64,000 bases of DNA from JAOXRU01 sp965247735 (GCA_965247735.1 CBDFHN010000002.1:4216001-4280000); one strand, 5' to 3'. Shown: positions 35,509-46,056, counted from the first letter of the stretch. Made by a program: numbers and translations. Notes: a model not told the origin generated them from the letters alone.

Positions 35509-38500
35509 GTGAAAACAAACTTATCACATATCACATTAGCAGATTTTACAACCATAAGCGGGGTACGACAAGACATTAGTTTGTCGTACCAAGTTTTTGG
35601 ACAGCCTTTAGATACGGCACCAATAGTGTTGGTAAATCATGCATTAACAGGAAATAGTGAAGTAGCAGGAGAAAATGGATGGTGGTCATCACTTATAGGA
35701 TCAGGAAAATGTATAGATACCGATGTGTACACCATCTTATCTTTTAACATCCCTGGTAATGGTTATGATAGCTTCGTAATTGAAAACTATAAGGATTTTG
35801 TAGCAAAAGATATTGCTCGTATTTTCCTAGAAGGCCTAGCAAAACTCAATATCGAAAAACTATATGCGCTTATTGGTGGTTCTTTAGGAGGTGGTATTGC
35901 CTGGGAAATGGTGGTGTTAAGTCCATATATAACAAGAAACTTTATTCCAGTTGCAACCGACTGGAAAGCTACCGATTGGTTAATTGCCAATTGCCAGATT
36001 CAAGAATTGTTTTTATTAAACTCTAAGAATCCAGTAAACGATGCTAGAATGCATGCCATGTTGTGTTACCGAACACCAGAATCTTTTAAAGAAAAATTTA
36101 AAAGAGGTACTAATGATGAACTACAGGTTTTTAATGTAGAAAGTTGGTTGCTGCACCACGGAAATAAATTACAAGAGCGTTTTCAATTATCAGCTTATAA
36201 ATTAATGAATCAGTTGTTAAAAACAATTGATGTTACTAGAGGATCGGAAGAACAGTTTGATGTTTTAGAAAAGGTAAAAGCAAATATTCATATTATAGGT
36301 GTGGATTCAGATTTGTTTTTTACAGCCGAGGAAAATAGAGAAACACAAAAAATATTAGCACAAACGCATCCAAATGTAACCTATGGAGAGATAAATTCTG
36401 TTCATGGTCATGATGCATTTCTAATTGAATTTGAACAATTAGAACAATTATTACAAGGAGTTTTTTCAACAGCAAAAGAGAAAAAAAGAATGAAAGTTTT
36501 AAAATTTGGAGGAAAGTCCTTAGCCAATGGTAAAGGAATAACCAATGTAATAGATATTATTGCTTCAAAAACAGAAGCAAAAGAACAAATAACTGTTGTA
36601 GTTTCTGCAAGAGGAAGTGCTACAGATTCATTGGAGGAGTTGTTGAAAACTGCTGCTAAAAATGAAGATTATATAGCAGATTTTACAGCGTTTAAAGAAT
36701 ACCAAAGAAACCAGTTGCCAGAAATAATTTTTGAAGCAGAATTTTCTAGATTAAGTCAGCTTTTAGAAGGTGTAAAATTATTGGGCGATTATAGCGCCAA
36801 AATTAAAGATATGATTGTTTCTCAGGGAGAAATTATCTCTGCAAAATATGTAACTCATGTGCTTAGCAATTTAGGAGTTAAAGCCAAGTTTACAGATACC
36901 CGTGAATTGATTAAAACGGATGCGAATTTTGGTGACGCATTGCCTTTAGAAAAATTATCAAAAGAAAATGTTGTTACACATTTTAAAGATACTTCAGAAG
37001 ATACGGTACATGTTGTTACTGGTTTTATAGCAAGTAGCGAGAACAACGAAACCACAACTTTGGGAAGAAATGGTAGTAATTATACGGCTTCTTTATTGGC
37101 AAATTTCCTTGATGCCGAAGAGTTGCAGAGCTTTACACATGTAGATGGTATTTTTACTGCTAATCCTGATTTGGTTGCTGGAGCAAAAAAAATAGAGCAG
37201 TTATCCTATAATGAAGCTAATGAGTTAGCTAATTTTGGAGCTACTATTTTGCATGCCAAAACAATAATTCCATTGATTGAAAAAAATATTCCATTGCGAA
37301 TATTAAATACCTTTAATGATAAGAATAACGGAACCTTAATCACTGCAACAAATAGTGAAGAAGGTATCAAATCATTATCAGTATTAGAAAATGTAGCCTT
37401 AGTAAACCTTGAAGGAAGAGGATTACTAGGTAAATCAGGTGTTGATGCTCGTATTTTTAAAACTTTAGGAGCACATGATATTAGTGTAAGTATTATTTCT
37501 CAAGGATCATCGGAAAGAGGTATCGGATTGGTTGTTGATGCTGATAAAGCAGGTAAAGCAGTTATAGAGCTAGAAAAAGAATTTGAAAGCGATTTCTATT
37601 CTAAAGATGTAAATCGTATTTCTATTATAGATGATATTGCGGTTATCTCTATTATCGGTCAAGATTTAAGTACGTTTAACGAGCCGTATAGCGCATTGGT
37701 GAGGAATCAGATTGTACCTGTACTTATCAATAATACCATTACTGGTAAGAATGTGAGTTTGGTAGTGAAAAAAGCTGAGTTTCATAAAGCACTTAATGTT
37801 GTTCATGGAGAAATTTTTGGAATCAGTAAACGTGTTAATCTATTTGTTTTTGGAAAAGGATTGGTTGGAAGCACATTAATCAAACAATTGCAAAAAAGTA
37901 GAGAACAGCTTTTAGAACGAAAAAATATTAGATTAAATATTGTAGCAGTAGCAAACTCTAGTAAAGCAATTTTAAATGCTGAAGGAATTACAACTTTTGA
38001 TGCTAATGAATTTGATACTTTTGCTAAAGAAGTTACAGTTGATGATATTGTCGCCTTTGCAAATGACAATCATTTAGAAAACAAAATTGCAATAGATGTT
38101 ACGGCAAGTTCAGCTTTTGTCTCTAATTATATTCCTTTAGTAGAAAACGGATTTGATTTAGTATCAGCAAATAAGATTGCAAATACTATAGGCTTAGATT
38201 TCTATAAAGAATTAAGAGCAAAATTAGAGCAGAATAAGAAGAGTTATTTATATGAAACTAATGTTGGTGCTGGTTTACCTCTTATCGATACCATTAGATT
38301 ATTACATCATTCTGGAGAGAATATCACAAAAATTAGAGGGATATTTTCAGGTACATTAAGTTATATTTTTAATAGATTTTCTGATAATGATGTAGCATTT
38401 AGTGACGTATTGCAGGATGCAATTACTAATGGATTTACAGAGCCAGATCCTAGAGAAGATCTTTGTGGAAACGATGTAGGTAGAAAATTATTGATTTTGG

Positions 38501-38907
38501 CAAGAGAATTAGACTTGCAAAACGAGTTTGAAGATGTAAAGATAGAGAACCTAATTCCTAAAGGATTGCGAGAAGGAGTGGTTAGTACTTTTATTAGTAA
38601 CTTAGAGAAGCTAAATGAAGGTTTCCAAAAAGTAAAAAATGCACAAAAAGAAGATCATGTCTTACGCTATGTGGGAGAGCTTCATGGTAATCTTGCTGAT
38701 GATTTTGGTGCTAGCTTAGATGTTAAGTTGGTTTCTGTACCAAAAGAAAGTGCTTTAGGCCAAGTAAAAGGATCAGATTCTATTTTTGAAATCTATACAG
38801 AATCTTATGGAGAACAACCTTTAGTTATTCAAGGTGCTGGTGCAGGAGCAGAAGTTACAGCAAGAGGTGTTTTTGGGGATATACTTAGGTTGACTGAAAA
38901 AAAATAA
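35509..38907 (+). CDS. Triple fusion: homoserine O-acetyltransferase - aspartokinase - homoserine dehydrogenase
   Basis: A 1132-residue protein with a GTG start. Residues 1 to about 322 are a MetX-type alpha/beta hydrolase: nucleophile Ser125 in GGSLGGG, Asp268 in VDSDLFF, His301 in HGHDAFL. Residues from about 328 (MKVLKFGGKSLANG) to about 770 are an aspartokinase with two ACT-like regulatory regions. From about 775 (FVFGKGLVGSTL) to the end is homoserine dehydrogenase (NKIANTIGLDFYKEL, YETNVGAGLPLIDTIR). One chain thus carries three steps of the path from aspartate to O-acetylhomoserine; aspartate-semialdehyde dehydrogenase is not in the window. An ATG exactly at the domain junction (36490) could also serve as an internal start. 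It lies in the SAM-I-controlled operon with metY. Confidence 0.92.
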   Translation: MKTNLSHITLADFTTISGVRQDISLSYQVFGQPLDTAPIVLVNHALTGNSEVAGENGWWSSLIGSGKCIDTDVYTILSFNIPGNGYDSFVIENYKDFVAKDIARIFLEGLAKLNIEKLYALIGGSLGGGIAWEMVVLSPYITRNFIPVATDWKATDWLIANCQIQELFLLNSKNPVNDARMHAMLCYRTPESFKEKFKRGTNDELQVFNVESWLLHHGNKLQERFQLSAYKLMNQLLKTIDVTRGSEEQFDVLEKVKANIHIIGVDSDLFFTAEENRETQKILAQTHPNVTYGEINSVHGHDAFLIEFEQLEQLLQGVFSTAKEKKRMKVLKFGGKSLANGKGITNVIDIIASKTEAKEQITVVVSARGSATDSLEELLKTAAKNEDYIADFTAFKEYQRNQLPEIIFEAEFSRLSQLLEGVKLLGDYSAKIKDMIVSQGEIISAKYVTHVLSNLGVKAKFTDTRELIKTDANFGDALPLEKLSKENVVTHFKDTSEDTVHVVTGFIASSENNETTTLGRNGSNYTASLLANFLDAEELQSFTHVDGIFTANPDLVAGAKKIEQLSYNEANELANFGATILHAKTIIPLIEKNIPLRILNTFNDKNNGTLITATNSEEGIKSLSVLENVALVNLEGRGLLGKSGVDARIFKTLGAHDISVSIISQGSSERGIGLVVDADKAGKAVIELEKEFESDFYSKDVNRISIIDDIAVISIIGQDLSTFNEPYSALVRNQIVPVLINNTITGKNVSLVVKKAEFHKALNVVHGEIFGISKRVNLFVFGKGLVGSTLIKQLQKSREQLLERKNIRLNIVAVANSSKAILNAEGITTFDANEFDTFAKEVTVDDIVAFANDNHLENKIAIDVTASSAFVSNYIPLVENGFDLVSANKIANTIGLDFYKELRAKLEQNKKSYLYETNVGAGLPLIDTIRLLHHSGENITKIRGIFSGTLSYIFNRFSDNDVAFSDVLQDAITNGFTEPDPREDLCGNDVGRKLLILARELDLQNEFEDVKIENLIPKGLREGVVSTFISNLEKLNEGFQKVKNAQKEDHVLRYVGELHGNLADDFGASLDVKLVSVPKESALGQVKGSDSIFEIYTESYGEQPLVIQGAGAGAEVTARGVFGDILRLTEKK

Positions 38908-39048
38908 ATTGAAACAAACCAAGAGATAAGAATATAGGGAATAGACAAAACCTTGTAGAGTTGTTTATTTGAGTAACAACTTTTGTTTAAAATTAAACAT
39001 TGTCTTGTCTTAATACTTTGTACTCAATACTTAATACTGAATAAAAAC

Positions 39049-40224
39049 ATGAGTAATAGCAATAAAAATTTCGAAACTGAAGCGATTCGTACACAATTAG
39101 AGCGGTCACAATACCAAGAGCATTCTGTGCCATTGTACTTGTCTTCTAGTTTCGTTTTTGAAGATGCAGAAGATATGAGAGCATCTTTTACCGAAGAAAA
39201 AGAACGTAATATCTACAGTCGTTTTTCTAATCCTAATACTTCTGAGTTTGTAGATAAAGTATGTAAAATGGAAGGAGCCGAAAGTGGCTATGCTTTTGCT
39301 ACTGGTATGGCTGCTGTATTTTCTTCACTTGCAGCATTATTAAATAGTGGAGATCATATTGTGTCTGCAAGTTCCGTTTTTGGATCTACTCACGCATTGT
39401 TTACCAAGTTTTTTCCAAAATGGAATATCTCTACATCTTATTTTAAAATAGATGAGGTTGATAAAATAGAAAGCTTAATAACACCAAATACTAAGATCCT
39501 ATATGCAGAATCACCAACAAACCCTGCAGTCGATATTATCGATTTAGAGCTATTAGGACAGATTGCAAAAAAACACAATTTGTTATTAGTTATAGATAAC
39601 TGTTTTGCAACTCCATATTTACAGCAACCTATAAAATTTGGAGCAGATTTAGTAATTCATTCTGCTACTAAACTTATGGACGGACAAGGAAGAGTTCTTG
39701 GTGGTATTGTTGTCGGAAAAAAAGAATTGATAAGAGAAATTTACCTGTTTTCTAGAAATACAGGACCTTCACTTTCTCCTTTTAATGCTTGGGTATTGTC
39801 AAAAAGCTTAGAAACATTGGCAGTACGTGTAGATCGCCATTGTGAAAATGCATTGAAAGTAGCACAATTCCTTGAAACACATCCAAAAATAAATCTGGTA
39901 AAATATCCATTTTTAAAATCGCATCCTCAATATGAAATTGCGAAAAAGCAGATGAAACTTGGTGGTAATATTATTGCTTTTGAGGTAAAAGGTGGAGTAG
40001 CAGCAGGACGTAATTTTCTTGATGCAATAAAACTATGCTCATTATCTGCAAACCTTGGAGATACTAGAACTATTGTAACACATCCAGCATCAACAACGCA
40101 TAGTAAACTTAGCGAAGAAGATAGATTGGAAGTTGGTATTACCGATGGACTGGTTAGAATTTCTATTGGCTTAGAAAATCCTGAAGATATTATTAATGAT
40201 GTTAATCAAGCTTTGTTAAGCTAA
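39049..40224 (+). CDS. metZ: Trans-sulfuration family PLP enzyme (homoserine sulfhydrylase / cystathionine synthase type)
   Basis: A 391-residue PLP enzyme. The frame is open from an ATG at 38983, but the N-terminus of the family (NFETEAIRTQLERSQYQEHSVPLYLSSSF) fits the ATG at 39049, and the extra 22 residues look untranslated. The PLP lysine is Lys208 in IHSATKLMDGQG. It is related to, but distinct from, MetY upstream: it is shorter and carries a different N-terminus. MetZ activity (homocysteine from acyl-homoserine and sulfide) is the usual annotation; cystathionine gamma-synthase or lyase cannot be ruled out. Confidence 0.85.
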   Translation: MSNSNKNFETEAIRTQLERSQYQEHSVPLYLSSSFVFEDAEDMRASFTEEKERNIYSRFSNPNTSEFVDKVCKMEGAESGYAFATGMAAVFSSLAALLNSGDHIVSASSVFGSTHALFTKFFPKWNISTSYFKIDEVDKIESLITPNTKILYAESPTNPAVDIIDLELLGQIAKKHNLLLVIDNCFATPYLQQPIKFGADLVIHSATKLMDGQGRVLGGIVVGKKELIREIYLFSRNTGPSLSPFNAWVLSKSLETLAVRVDRHCENALKVAQFLETHPKINLVKYPFLKSHPQYEIAKKQMKLGGNIIAFEVKGGVAAGRNFLDAIKLCSLSANLGDTRTIVTHPASTTHSKLSEEDRLEVGITDGLVRISIGLENPEDIINDVNQALLS

Positions 40225-40229
40225 CTGAT

Positions 40230-40282
40230 TTTTATCTAGATTTTGATTTTATTAAAGATATAAAATCAAAATCTAGATAAAA
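40230..40282. terminator. Long perfect hairpin between metZ and the AraC gene
   Basis: A 23-bp perfect inverted repeat (40230-40252 with 40260-40282) with a 7-base loop, centred on TCTAGA. It lies between convergent genes and is most simply a bidirectional terminator. It also marks the left edge of the polysaccharide locus. Confidence 0.75.
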
Positions 40283-40324
40283 TAGTCTTGTTATTCAGTT
40301 AAATAAAGGAAAACAAGAAATCAA

Positions 40325-41224
40325 TTAGTTATTGATCTCTATATTATCTAGGTTTATTTTAACTTCATTAATACGCTGTATTTTTAAACGATATTCTTTT
40401 GGAGTAGTAGATGTTCGTTTTTTAAAATGTCTGTTAAAATTAGAAATATTATTAAATCCACATTCAAAACATATTTGTCTGATAGTTTCGTTGGTCTCTT
40501 GTAAAAGTTTAATAGCTTGAGTAATCCTATAATCAATTACAAATTCTGTAAAATTCTTATTTGTTCTTTTTTTAAAAAAATGACTAAAAGCTGACTGACT
40601 CATGTTATTTATTTCAGCTATTTTTTTTAAGCTTAGGTTATCATTATTATAGTTTTGTATAATGTAATCATAAGTTTTATGTATTCTTCTACTTTTTGTA
40701 AATTCATTATCCAAGCAAAAACCAATACTTGTTAAGTGTTCATATTCCTCGCATCGAGCTAAAATATCTAGCACAGAGAGAAATGCTATGGTAGCTTCAA
40801 ACCCTTCTAGTTTATGTAAATGCATGAGCTTGTCAATAATATTAGATTTTTCTTGTCCAGTAAATGAAAGCCCTCTACTAGATTCCTTCAATAAGGTTTT
40901 GATGTGTTTTAATGATTTTTTAGAAAAAAGTTCATTGTTGATTAAATCTTTTTCAAATTGAACAGTGATAACAGTAGCATTTGTATTAAAATCGTCTGTT
41001 CTTTCCCATTTATGGTAAAGATTGGGGCCTAGTAAAACAATATCAATTTCTTTATAGTTGCTAAATGAATCTCCAACAATGCGGTTACCCGAACAATTAA
41101 TAACAACATTTAGCTCAAACTCAGGGTGTAAATGAATAGGATAATCAAATTCTGCATTGGTATGCTTTTGAATAACAAAAAGATGCTCCTCTTTTAGAGG
41201 AGTTATTTCAGAATAAATTTTCAT
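40325..41224 (-). CDS. AraC-family transcriptional regulator
   Basis: A 299-residue regulator with an N-terminal cupin-like sensor domain (about 10-100, HTNAEFDYPIHLHPEFELNVV) and a C-terminal double helix-turn-helix of AraC type (about 185-285: NLSLKKIAEINNMSQSAFSHFFKKRTNKNF, then IRQICFECGFNNISNFNRHFKKRTSTTPKEYR). The cupin domain suggests a sugar ligand. It is divergent from the SusC of the glycan locus and is its most likely regulator, replacing the hybrid two-component or sigma/anti-sigma systems used by many such loci. Confidence 0.93.
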   Translation of the reverse strand: MKIYSEITPLKEEHLFVIQKHTNAEFDYPIHLHPEFELNVVINCSGNRIVGDSFSNYKEIDIVLLGPNLYHKWERTDDFNTNATVITVQFEKDLINNELFSKKSLKHIKTLLKESSRGLSFTGQEKSNIIDKLMHLHKLEGFEATIAFLSVLDILARCEEYEHLTSIGFCLDNEFTKSRRIHKTYDYIIQNYNNDNLSLKKIAEINNMSQSAFSHFFKKRTNKNFTEFVIDYRITQAIKLLQETNETIRQICFECGFNNISNFNRHFKKRTSTTPKEYRLKIQRINEVKINLDNIEINN

Positions 41225-41326
41225 TTGTTAATGATTTTTTAATGCAAAAGAATTGAAAGGTACAATAAATTCATAATAGTATCATGTTTTAGCCAGAATG
41301 TGTAGCCTTTAAATGAAAATCAAACA

Positions 41327-41334
41327 TATTTTTG
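41327..41334 (+). promoter_or_regulatory. Putative -7 box for the glycan-locus susC (TATTTTTG)
   Basis: Exact TAnnTTTG match 118 bp before the susC start. The TTTTTG at 41416-41421 is an alternative, closer one. No -33 element is clear, as expected for an activator-dependent promoter. Confidence 0.3.
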
Positions 41335-41451
41335 CCTTATTACATTTTTTATCAAAATCTATAACAGATCGCATTAATGTTGTTTTTATAAGGTATATCG
41401 CTGAAAGAATCATCATTTTTGTTATAAAGACTAAACTAAACTAGCATAACA

Positions 41452-44400
41452 ATGATTGAATACGAAAAACGAATAATTGTAAATAAGTATTACTTTTTAA
41501 CTATTGCATTTTTTCTTTTTGCTATAGGATTAAACGCTCAAAATAAACAAATATCTGGAAAAATAACAGATGAGAAAGGACTTCCCCTTTCTGGAGCAAA
41601 TATTATTTCAAAAGAGGTAAAGCATATCGGGACAATGGCCGATATGGATGGAAATTTTCAGCTAAAAGTAACAGACTTGGTTAAAAGTATTCAAGTTTCA
41701 TTAATTGGTTTTAAGACGGTAAGCATAGTTATTAATGATAAAACTCAATTTAATATTGCACTTGAAGAAGATGTTCAGCAGTTAGAAGAGATGATTGTTA
41801 TTGGGTATGCTTCAGTTAAAAAAGATGATTTAACAGGTTCAGTAGGTGTCATTAAAAGTAAAGATTTTAAAAACCAACCAATTACAAGAGTAGAACAAAC
41901 TTTAAGTGGTAGGTCATCTGGTGTGCAAATCAAATCTAATTCTGGTGCACCAGGAGGGGATATTTCTATTAGAATTCGTGGTGCAAATTCTATTAAAGGA
42001 AATAACCAACCTTTAGTGGTTGTAGATGGAGTTATAGGCGCAAACTTTCAATTAATAAATCCAAACGATATAGCGTCTATACAGATATTAAAAGATGCTT
42101 CTTCTACAGCAATTTACGGATCTAGAGGGGCTAATGGTGTTGTTATTGTAACTACAAAAATTGGAAAAAGTCTAAAACCAGTAATTAGTTTTAATACATT
42201 TCAGAGTATTTCTGTATTACCAAAAAAGATAGATTACTTAAAAGCTGGTGAGTTTGCTGAACTTTATAACTCCTATGATCGGGCATTAAACTTTGTTCCA
42301 GGGGTATATGTACCTCCATTTTCAGATAAGGATATTTCAAAATATGATGAAGACGGAGGAACAGATTGGCAAGATGAATTGTTTAGAGAGGCCATAACTA
42401 ATAATTACCAACTTTCAGTTTCCGGAGGTTCAGAAAAAATTAAATACTATTTATCAGGTGAATATTTATCTCAAGAAGGAATCGTAGTTAATTCTAATTT
42501 TGAACGGTATAATTTACGATCAAAGATAGATGTAGAAGTCTCTAAAAAGTTTAAAGTTGGCCTTAACATGGGCTGGAGTAATTTAGAAGGCATTAATAAT
42601 CAAGATGTAGGGTTTCAATTAGGGGCAATTGGAAGGTTACCACAATGGGTTGCTATTGAGCCAGTATGGAATTCCGAAGATGTTTTATACAATAACACTC
42701 CTAATTATGGTGCTGTTACTGGTAATCCTGTTGGAATTCAAAATGCTTTTATAAGCAAAACCAAAACAAATATATTTTTACCGAGTGTAACACTTTCATA
42801 TAAGATTACCGAAAATTTTATAGCTAAAGCTTTTGGTTCTTATGAAAACACAAATACAAAAGTTTATAATCTCGAAAACAATAAAATTCTAGATGAAGGA
42901 TCAGATGTAATTTCCAGAGCTTCAATCAATAATATAAAAAGAGAGAGGGCACAAGTTAATTTAATTTTGGATTATACTAAGAGTTTTGGAAATCATAAGA
43001 TACAAGCAACAGGAATTTATGAATCTGGATCTTATGTAGAAGAAGGTGCTTTTGCAGGTGCTAATGGTCTAAATTCGGTAGCATTGGGTTGGCACAATTT
43101 AGCTTTAAGTAAGTCACAAACGGCTTCTTCTTATTACTATGATGAATATTATAATTCATTAGCATTAAGATTTAACTACACACTGTTAGATAAATATTTA
43201 TTAACAGCAACGATTAGACGTGATGGGGTTTCAAAATTCCAAGGAGATAATAGGTATAGTGCTTTTCCTTCTTTGGCATTGGCTTGGAGGGCTTCTAAAG
43301 AAAAATTTATTAAGGACTTAAATGTATTTAGTAATTTAAAGTTACGAGGAAGTTTTGGTTCTTCTGGTAGCCATGCTATTGGATCTTATGCAACACTTCC
43401 ATTTTTTATTCAGAATGGTGAAAGTAATTATCATCCTAATGGTCCAGGAACAGGAACATATGTAGGGTTAGGAGTAGGTGCACCAGGAAATGAAAATTTA
43501 AAGTGGGAAACGACAAAGCAATTTGATTTAGGATTAGAAATGGGTTTCTTTAAAAATAGGCTAAACTTAGAGTTTGATTATTATGATAAACAAACAGAAG
43601 ACCTTTTAGTTGATACTATTTTGCCTGATTATTTGGGAAGTGAAACGATTCTTAAAAATGTGGGATCTATTTCTAATAAAGGGATAGAGGTTTCAATTAA
43701 TGCCAAACCATTAGATAGCGATTTCTTTTCTTGGGATGTTTCTGCAAATGTTTCAATAAATAAAAATGAAGTACTAGATTTAGGAAAAGAAGATATTGTT
43801 TTGCCAGCAACACGTTATGCAGATTCTTCTACGCCAATTACGGTACTTAAAACAGGAGAGCCTTTAGGATCTTTTTATGGTTATCAATTTTCAGGAGTTT
43901 GGAAATCTAATGAGTTGGCAGAAGCAGCCGCTTTTGGAAATGTACCTGGTGATGCAAAATATGAAGATGTAAATGGTGATGGTCAAATTAATTCAGAAGA
44001 CTTAAAGGTTTTAGAAAATGCACAGCCAGATTTTATTTTTGGATTTAGCAATGCGTTTAAAATGGGTTCATTCAATTTTAGTTTCTTAATGGTTGGACAA
44101 AAAGGAGGACAAACCTTTAATGGTGTTCATCAAAAATCAGTTGGGTTATTTGGACAAAGTAGGGCATTTACAAGCCCAGACTGGTATGATCGTTGGAGAC
44201 CAGAGAATGAAGATACAGATGTGCCTGCATTTAGTTCAACTTCTAAAAATTTTCCAAATAGCAGCCGTTGGTTGCAAGACGCAAGTTTCTTAAGAATTCA
44301 GAATATCACTTTAGCATACAATTTTCAAGAAAAATTACTCTCTAAGGTTGGGTTTACCGAGCTTCAATTATATATAAATGCAGAGAATGTTTATACGTTC

Positions 44401-44547
44401 ACAAATTATACAGGATATAGCCCAGATATTTCTAGTGCTGGTCGATCAACTGGAGGAGGATCTTCAACAGATATAGACCAAAATATTGATACTGGAGCAT
44501 ATCCAGTGCCAAGATCATTTACATTAGGACTTAAAGTTAAATTTTAA
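41452..44547 (+). CDS. SusC/RagA-type TonB-dependent transporter (no STN domain)
   Basis: A 1031-residue outer-membrane transporter. The signal region is at about 12-29 (ending LNAQ). A carboxypeptidase-regulatory-like domain lies at about 32-110 (ISGKITDEKGLPLSGANIIS), and the plug carries EEMIVIGYASVKKDDLTGSV and RIRGANSIKGNNQPLVVVDG, followed by a barrel ending LGLKVKF. Unlike the other SusC in this window it lacks an STN domain, which agrees with AraC rather than sigma/FecR control. It is the first gene of a seven-cistron glycan locus and is followed 18 bp later by susD. Confidence 0.95.
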   Translation: MIEYEKRIIVNKYYFLTIAFFLFAIGLNAQNKQISGKITDEKGLPLSGANIISKEVKHIGTMADMDGNFQLKVTDLVKSIQVSLIGFKTVSIVINDKTQFNIALEEDVQQLEEMIVIGYASVKKDDLTGSVGVIKSKDFKNQPITRVEQTLSGRSSGVQIKSNSGAPGGDISIRIRGANSIKGNNQPLVVVDGVIGANFQLINPNDIASIQILKDASSTAIYGSRGANGVVIVTTKIGKSLKPVISFNTFQSISVLPKKIDYLKAGEFAELYNSYDRALNFVPGVYVPPFSDKDISKYDEDGGTDWQDELFREAITNNYQLSVSGGSEKIKYYLSGEYLSQEGIVVNSNFERYNLRSKIDVEVSKKFKVGLNMGWSNLEGINNQDVGFQLGAIGRLPQWVAIEPVWNSEDVLYNNTPNYGAVTGNPVGIQNAFISKTKTNIFLPSVTLSYKITENFIAKAFGSYENTNTKVYNLENNKILDEGSDVISRASINNIKRERAQVNLILDYTKSFGNHKIQATGIYESGSYVEEGAFAGANGLNSVALGWHNLALSKSQTASSYYYDEYYNSLALRFNYTLLDKYLLTATIRRDGVSKFQGDNRYSAFPSLALAWRASKEKFIKDLNVFSNLKLRGSFGSSGSHAIGSYATLPFFIQNGESNYHPNGPGTGTYVGLGVGAPGNENLKWETTKQFDLGLEMGFFKNRLNLEFDYYDKQTEDLLVDTILPDYLGSETILKNVGSISNKGIEVSINAKPLDSDFFSWDVSANVSINKNEVLDLGKEDIVLPATRYADSSTPITVLKTGEPLGSFYGYQFSGVWKSNELAEAAAFGNVPGDAKYEDVNGDGQINSEDLKVLENAQPDFIFGFSNAFKMGSFNFSFLMVGQKGGQTFNGVHQKSVGLFGQSRAFTSPDWYDRWRPENEDTDVPAFSSTSKNFPNSSRWLQDASFLRIQNITLAYNFQEKLLSKVGFTELQLYINAENVYTFTNYTGYSPDISSAGRSTGGGSSTDIDQNIDTGAYPVPRSFTLGLKVKF

Positions 44548-44565
44548 TAGAAAATAAAGATAGTT

Positions 44566-46056
44566 ATGCAAACAATCATAAAATATTCAATCTCACTATT
44601 GTCACTTTTTATCATTATAAGTTGTGCAAATGATTTGGAGGAGAATCCAAGAGGAAAAGTAAATGATCCAGAATCTATTTATAAAGAATACGCAAATCTA
44701 GAAGCAACTACACTAGCAATGTATGCAGGAATTCGTGGTGATGCAAATTGGTCAAGAGGGTTTGCAACCGCTGCTTACATGACATCTATGTATGGTGCCG
44801 ATGATTTAACTACCCAAATAGGTGGTAATAAAGGTGAGTTTCGTGAATTTGATTCGTTCAATAAATCAGCGAATAATGGCGCAATGATGAATTTATGGAG
44901 AGGATGTTATAAAGCTATTTTAAATGCAAATGAAGTAATTGAATTTTCGGCTCTAACAGTTGGTGATCAAGATGATATCAATAACCTAGTGGGGCAGGCC
45001 TATTTTGTACGTGCATTCAGTTATTTTTATTTGGTAAGAAGTTGGGGAAAGATTCCATTGTACACATCTGTTTCTCCGTCAATAGATATGGAGTTGTCAG
45101 AAGTAGCTGATGTTTATAAGGTGATGATTGATGATTTAATGCATGCTGAACAATTATTGCCAGTGAAACAAGATTTAGTTGGGTTACCATCTCAAGGAGC
45201 TGCAAAAACATTGCTTTCTGAAGTGTATTTAACTCAAGCTGGTTGGCCATTAAAAATAGAAAGTAGTTATGCATTGGCGGCGGCAAAAGCAAAAGAAGTT
45301 ATTGATAACAAAGCAACATATGGTTATGGGTTACTATCAGATTATAAAAACCTTTGGTTGCGAGCATATGATAATAGTGAAGAATCAATTTTTTCTTTGC
45401 AGTACGATAATGCAGATGGAGCAACAGCATTTCATATCTCTGGAAAATCTTCGATGCCAGAGGGTGAGGAAAACGGATGGGATGATTTTTTTACTGAATT
45501 AAATTTCTTTAATGAGTTTCCAGAAGGTGCAAGAAAGGATGCCACATTCAGAACAAATTTTTTAACATCAGATGGTGCAACAGTTCATTATACAGAGAGT
45601 AAAACAAAACATCCATATTATGCAAAATTTAGAGATGGTGCAGTAGATGAGGCCAATCCTTCAACAGCAGGCTTTTTTAATAAAGCTGCCTATATGTTGA
45701 TTCGTTATGCTGAAGTATTATTGATTTATGCTGAAGCTCAAGCTAGAGCAGAAGGCGCACCAAGCGCAGCCGCATATGATGCCCTAAATCAAGTAAGGTT
45801 TAGAGCAGGTTTAGCGCCTTTGTCAGGTTTAAGTTCTGATGTGTTTATTACAACAGTTATAGATGAAAAAGGTTGGGAACTAGCTGGCGAAGGTCAAAGA
45901 TGGTATGATTTAATTAGAACGGAAAAAGTAACAGAAGTAGTAAGTAAAAGAAGTAGTGACGAACAGGTTAAAATTAATGGAAGTACAGAAACTGATAATT
46001 ACTATGCTCCGATTCCTGAATCTGAAATTTTGTTAAATCCAAATTTAGGTAATTAA
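44566..46056 (+). CDS. SusD/RagB-type glycan-binding lipoprotein
   Basis: A 496-residue lipoprotein (lipobox IISC at about 17-20, then ANDLEENP). SusD features are RAFSYFYLVRSWGKIPLY in the TPR part, RYAEVLLIYAEAQARAEG near residue 385 and the ending DEKGWELAGEGQRWYDLIR. It forms the lid of the SusC transporter and binds the glycan at the cell surface. It is in operon with susC and the GH130 gene. Confidence 0.94.
   Translation: MQTIIKYSISLLSLFIIISCANDLEENPRGKVNDPESIYKEYANLEATTLAMYAGIRGDANWSRGFATAAYMTSMYGADDLTTQIGGNKGEFREFDSFNKSANNGAMMNLWRGCYKAILNANEVIEFSALTVGDQDDINNLVGQAYFVRAFSYFYLVRSWGKIPLYTSVSPSIDMELSEVADVYKVMIDDLMHAEQLLPVKQDLVGLPSQGAAKTLLSEVYLTQAGWPLKIESSYALAAAKAKEVIDNKATYGYGLLSDYKNLWLRAYDNSEESIFSLQYDNADGATAFHISGKSSMPEGEENGWDDFFTELNFFNEFPEGARKDATFRTNFLTSDGATVHYTESKTKHPYYAKFRDGAVDEANPSTAGFFNKAAYMLIRYAEVLLIYAEAQARAEGAPSAAAYDALNQVRFRAGLAPLSGLSSDVFITTVIDEKGWELAGEGQRWYDLIRTEKVTEVVSKRSSDEQVKINGSTETDNYYAPIPESEILLNPNLGN

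Noticed and set aside
38983..39048. N-terminal extension of the metZ frame
   Set aside because: It reads as AT-rich untranslated sequence, and the conserved N-terminus starts at 39049.
40230..40282. The 23-bp perfect palindrome as a miniature transposon or attachment site
   Set aside because: No target duplication or second copy is visible, and its place between convergent genes is explained by termination.
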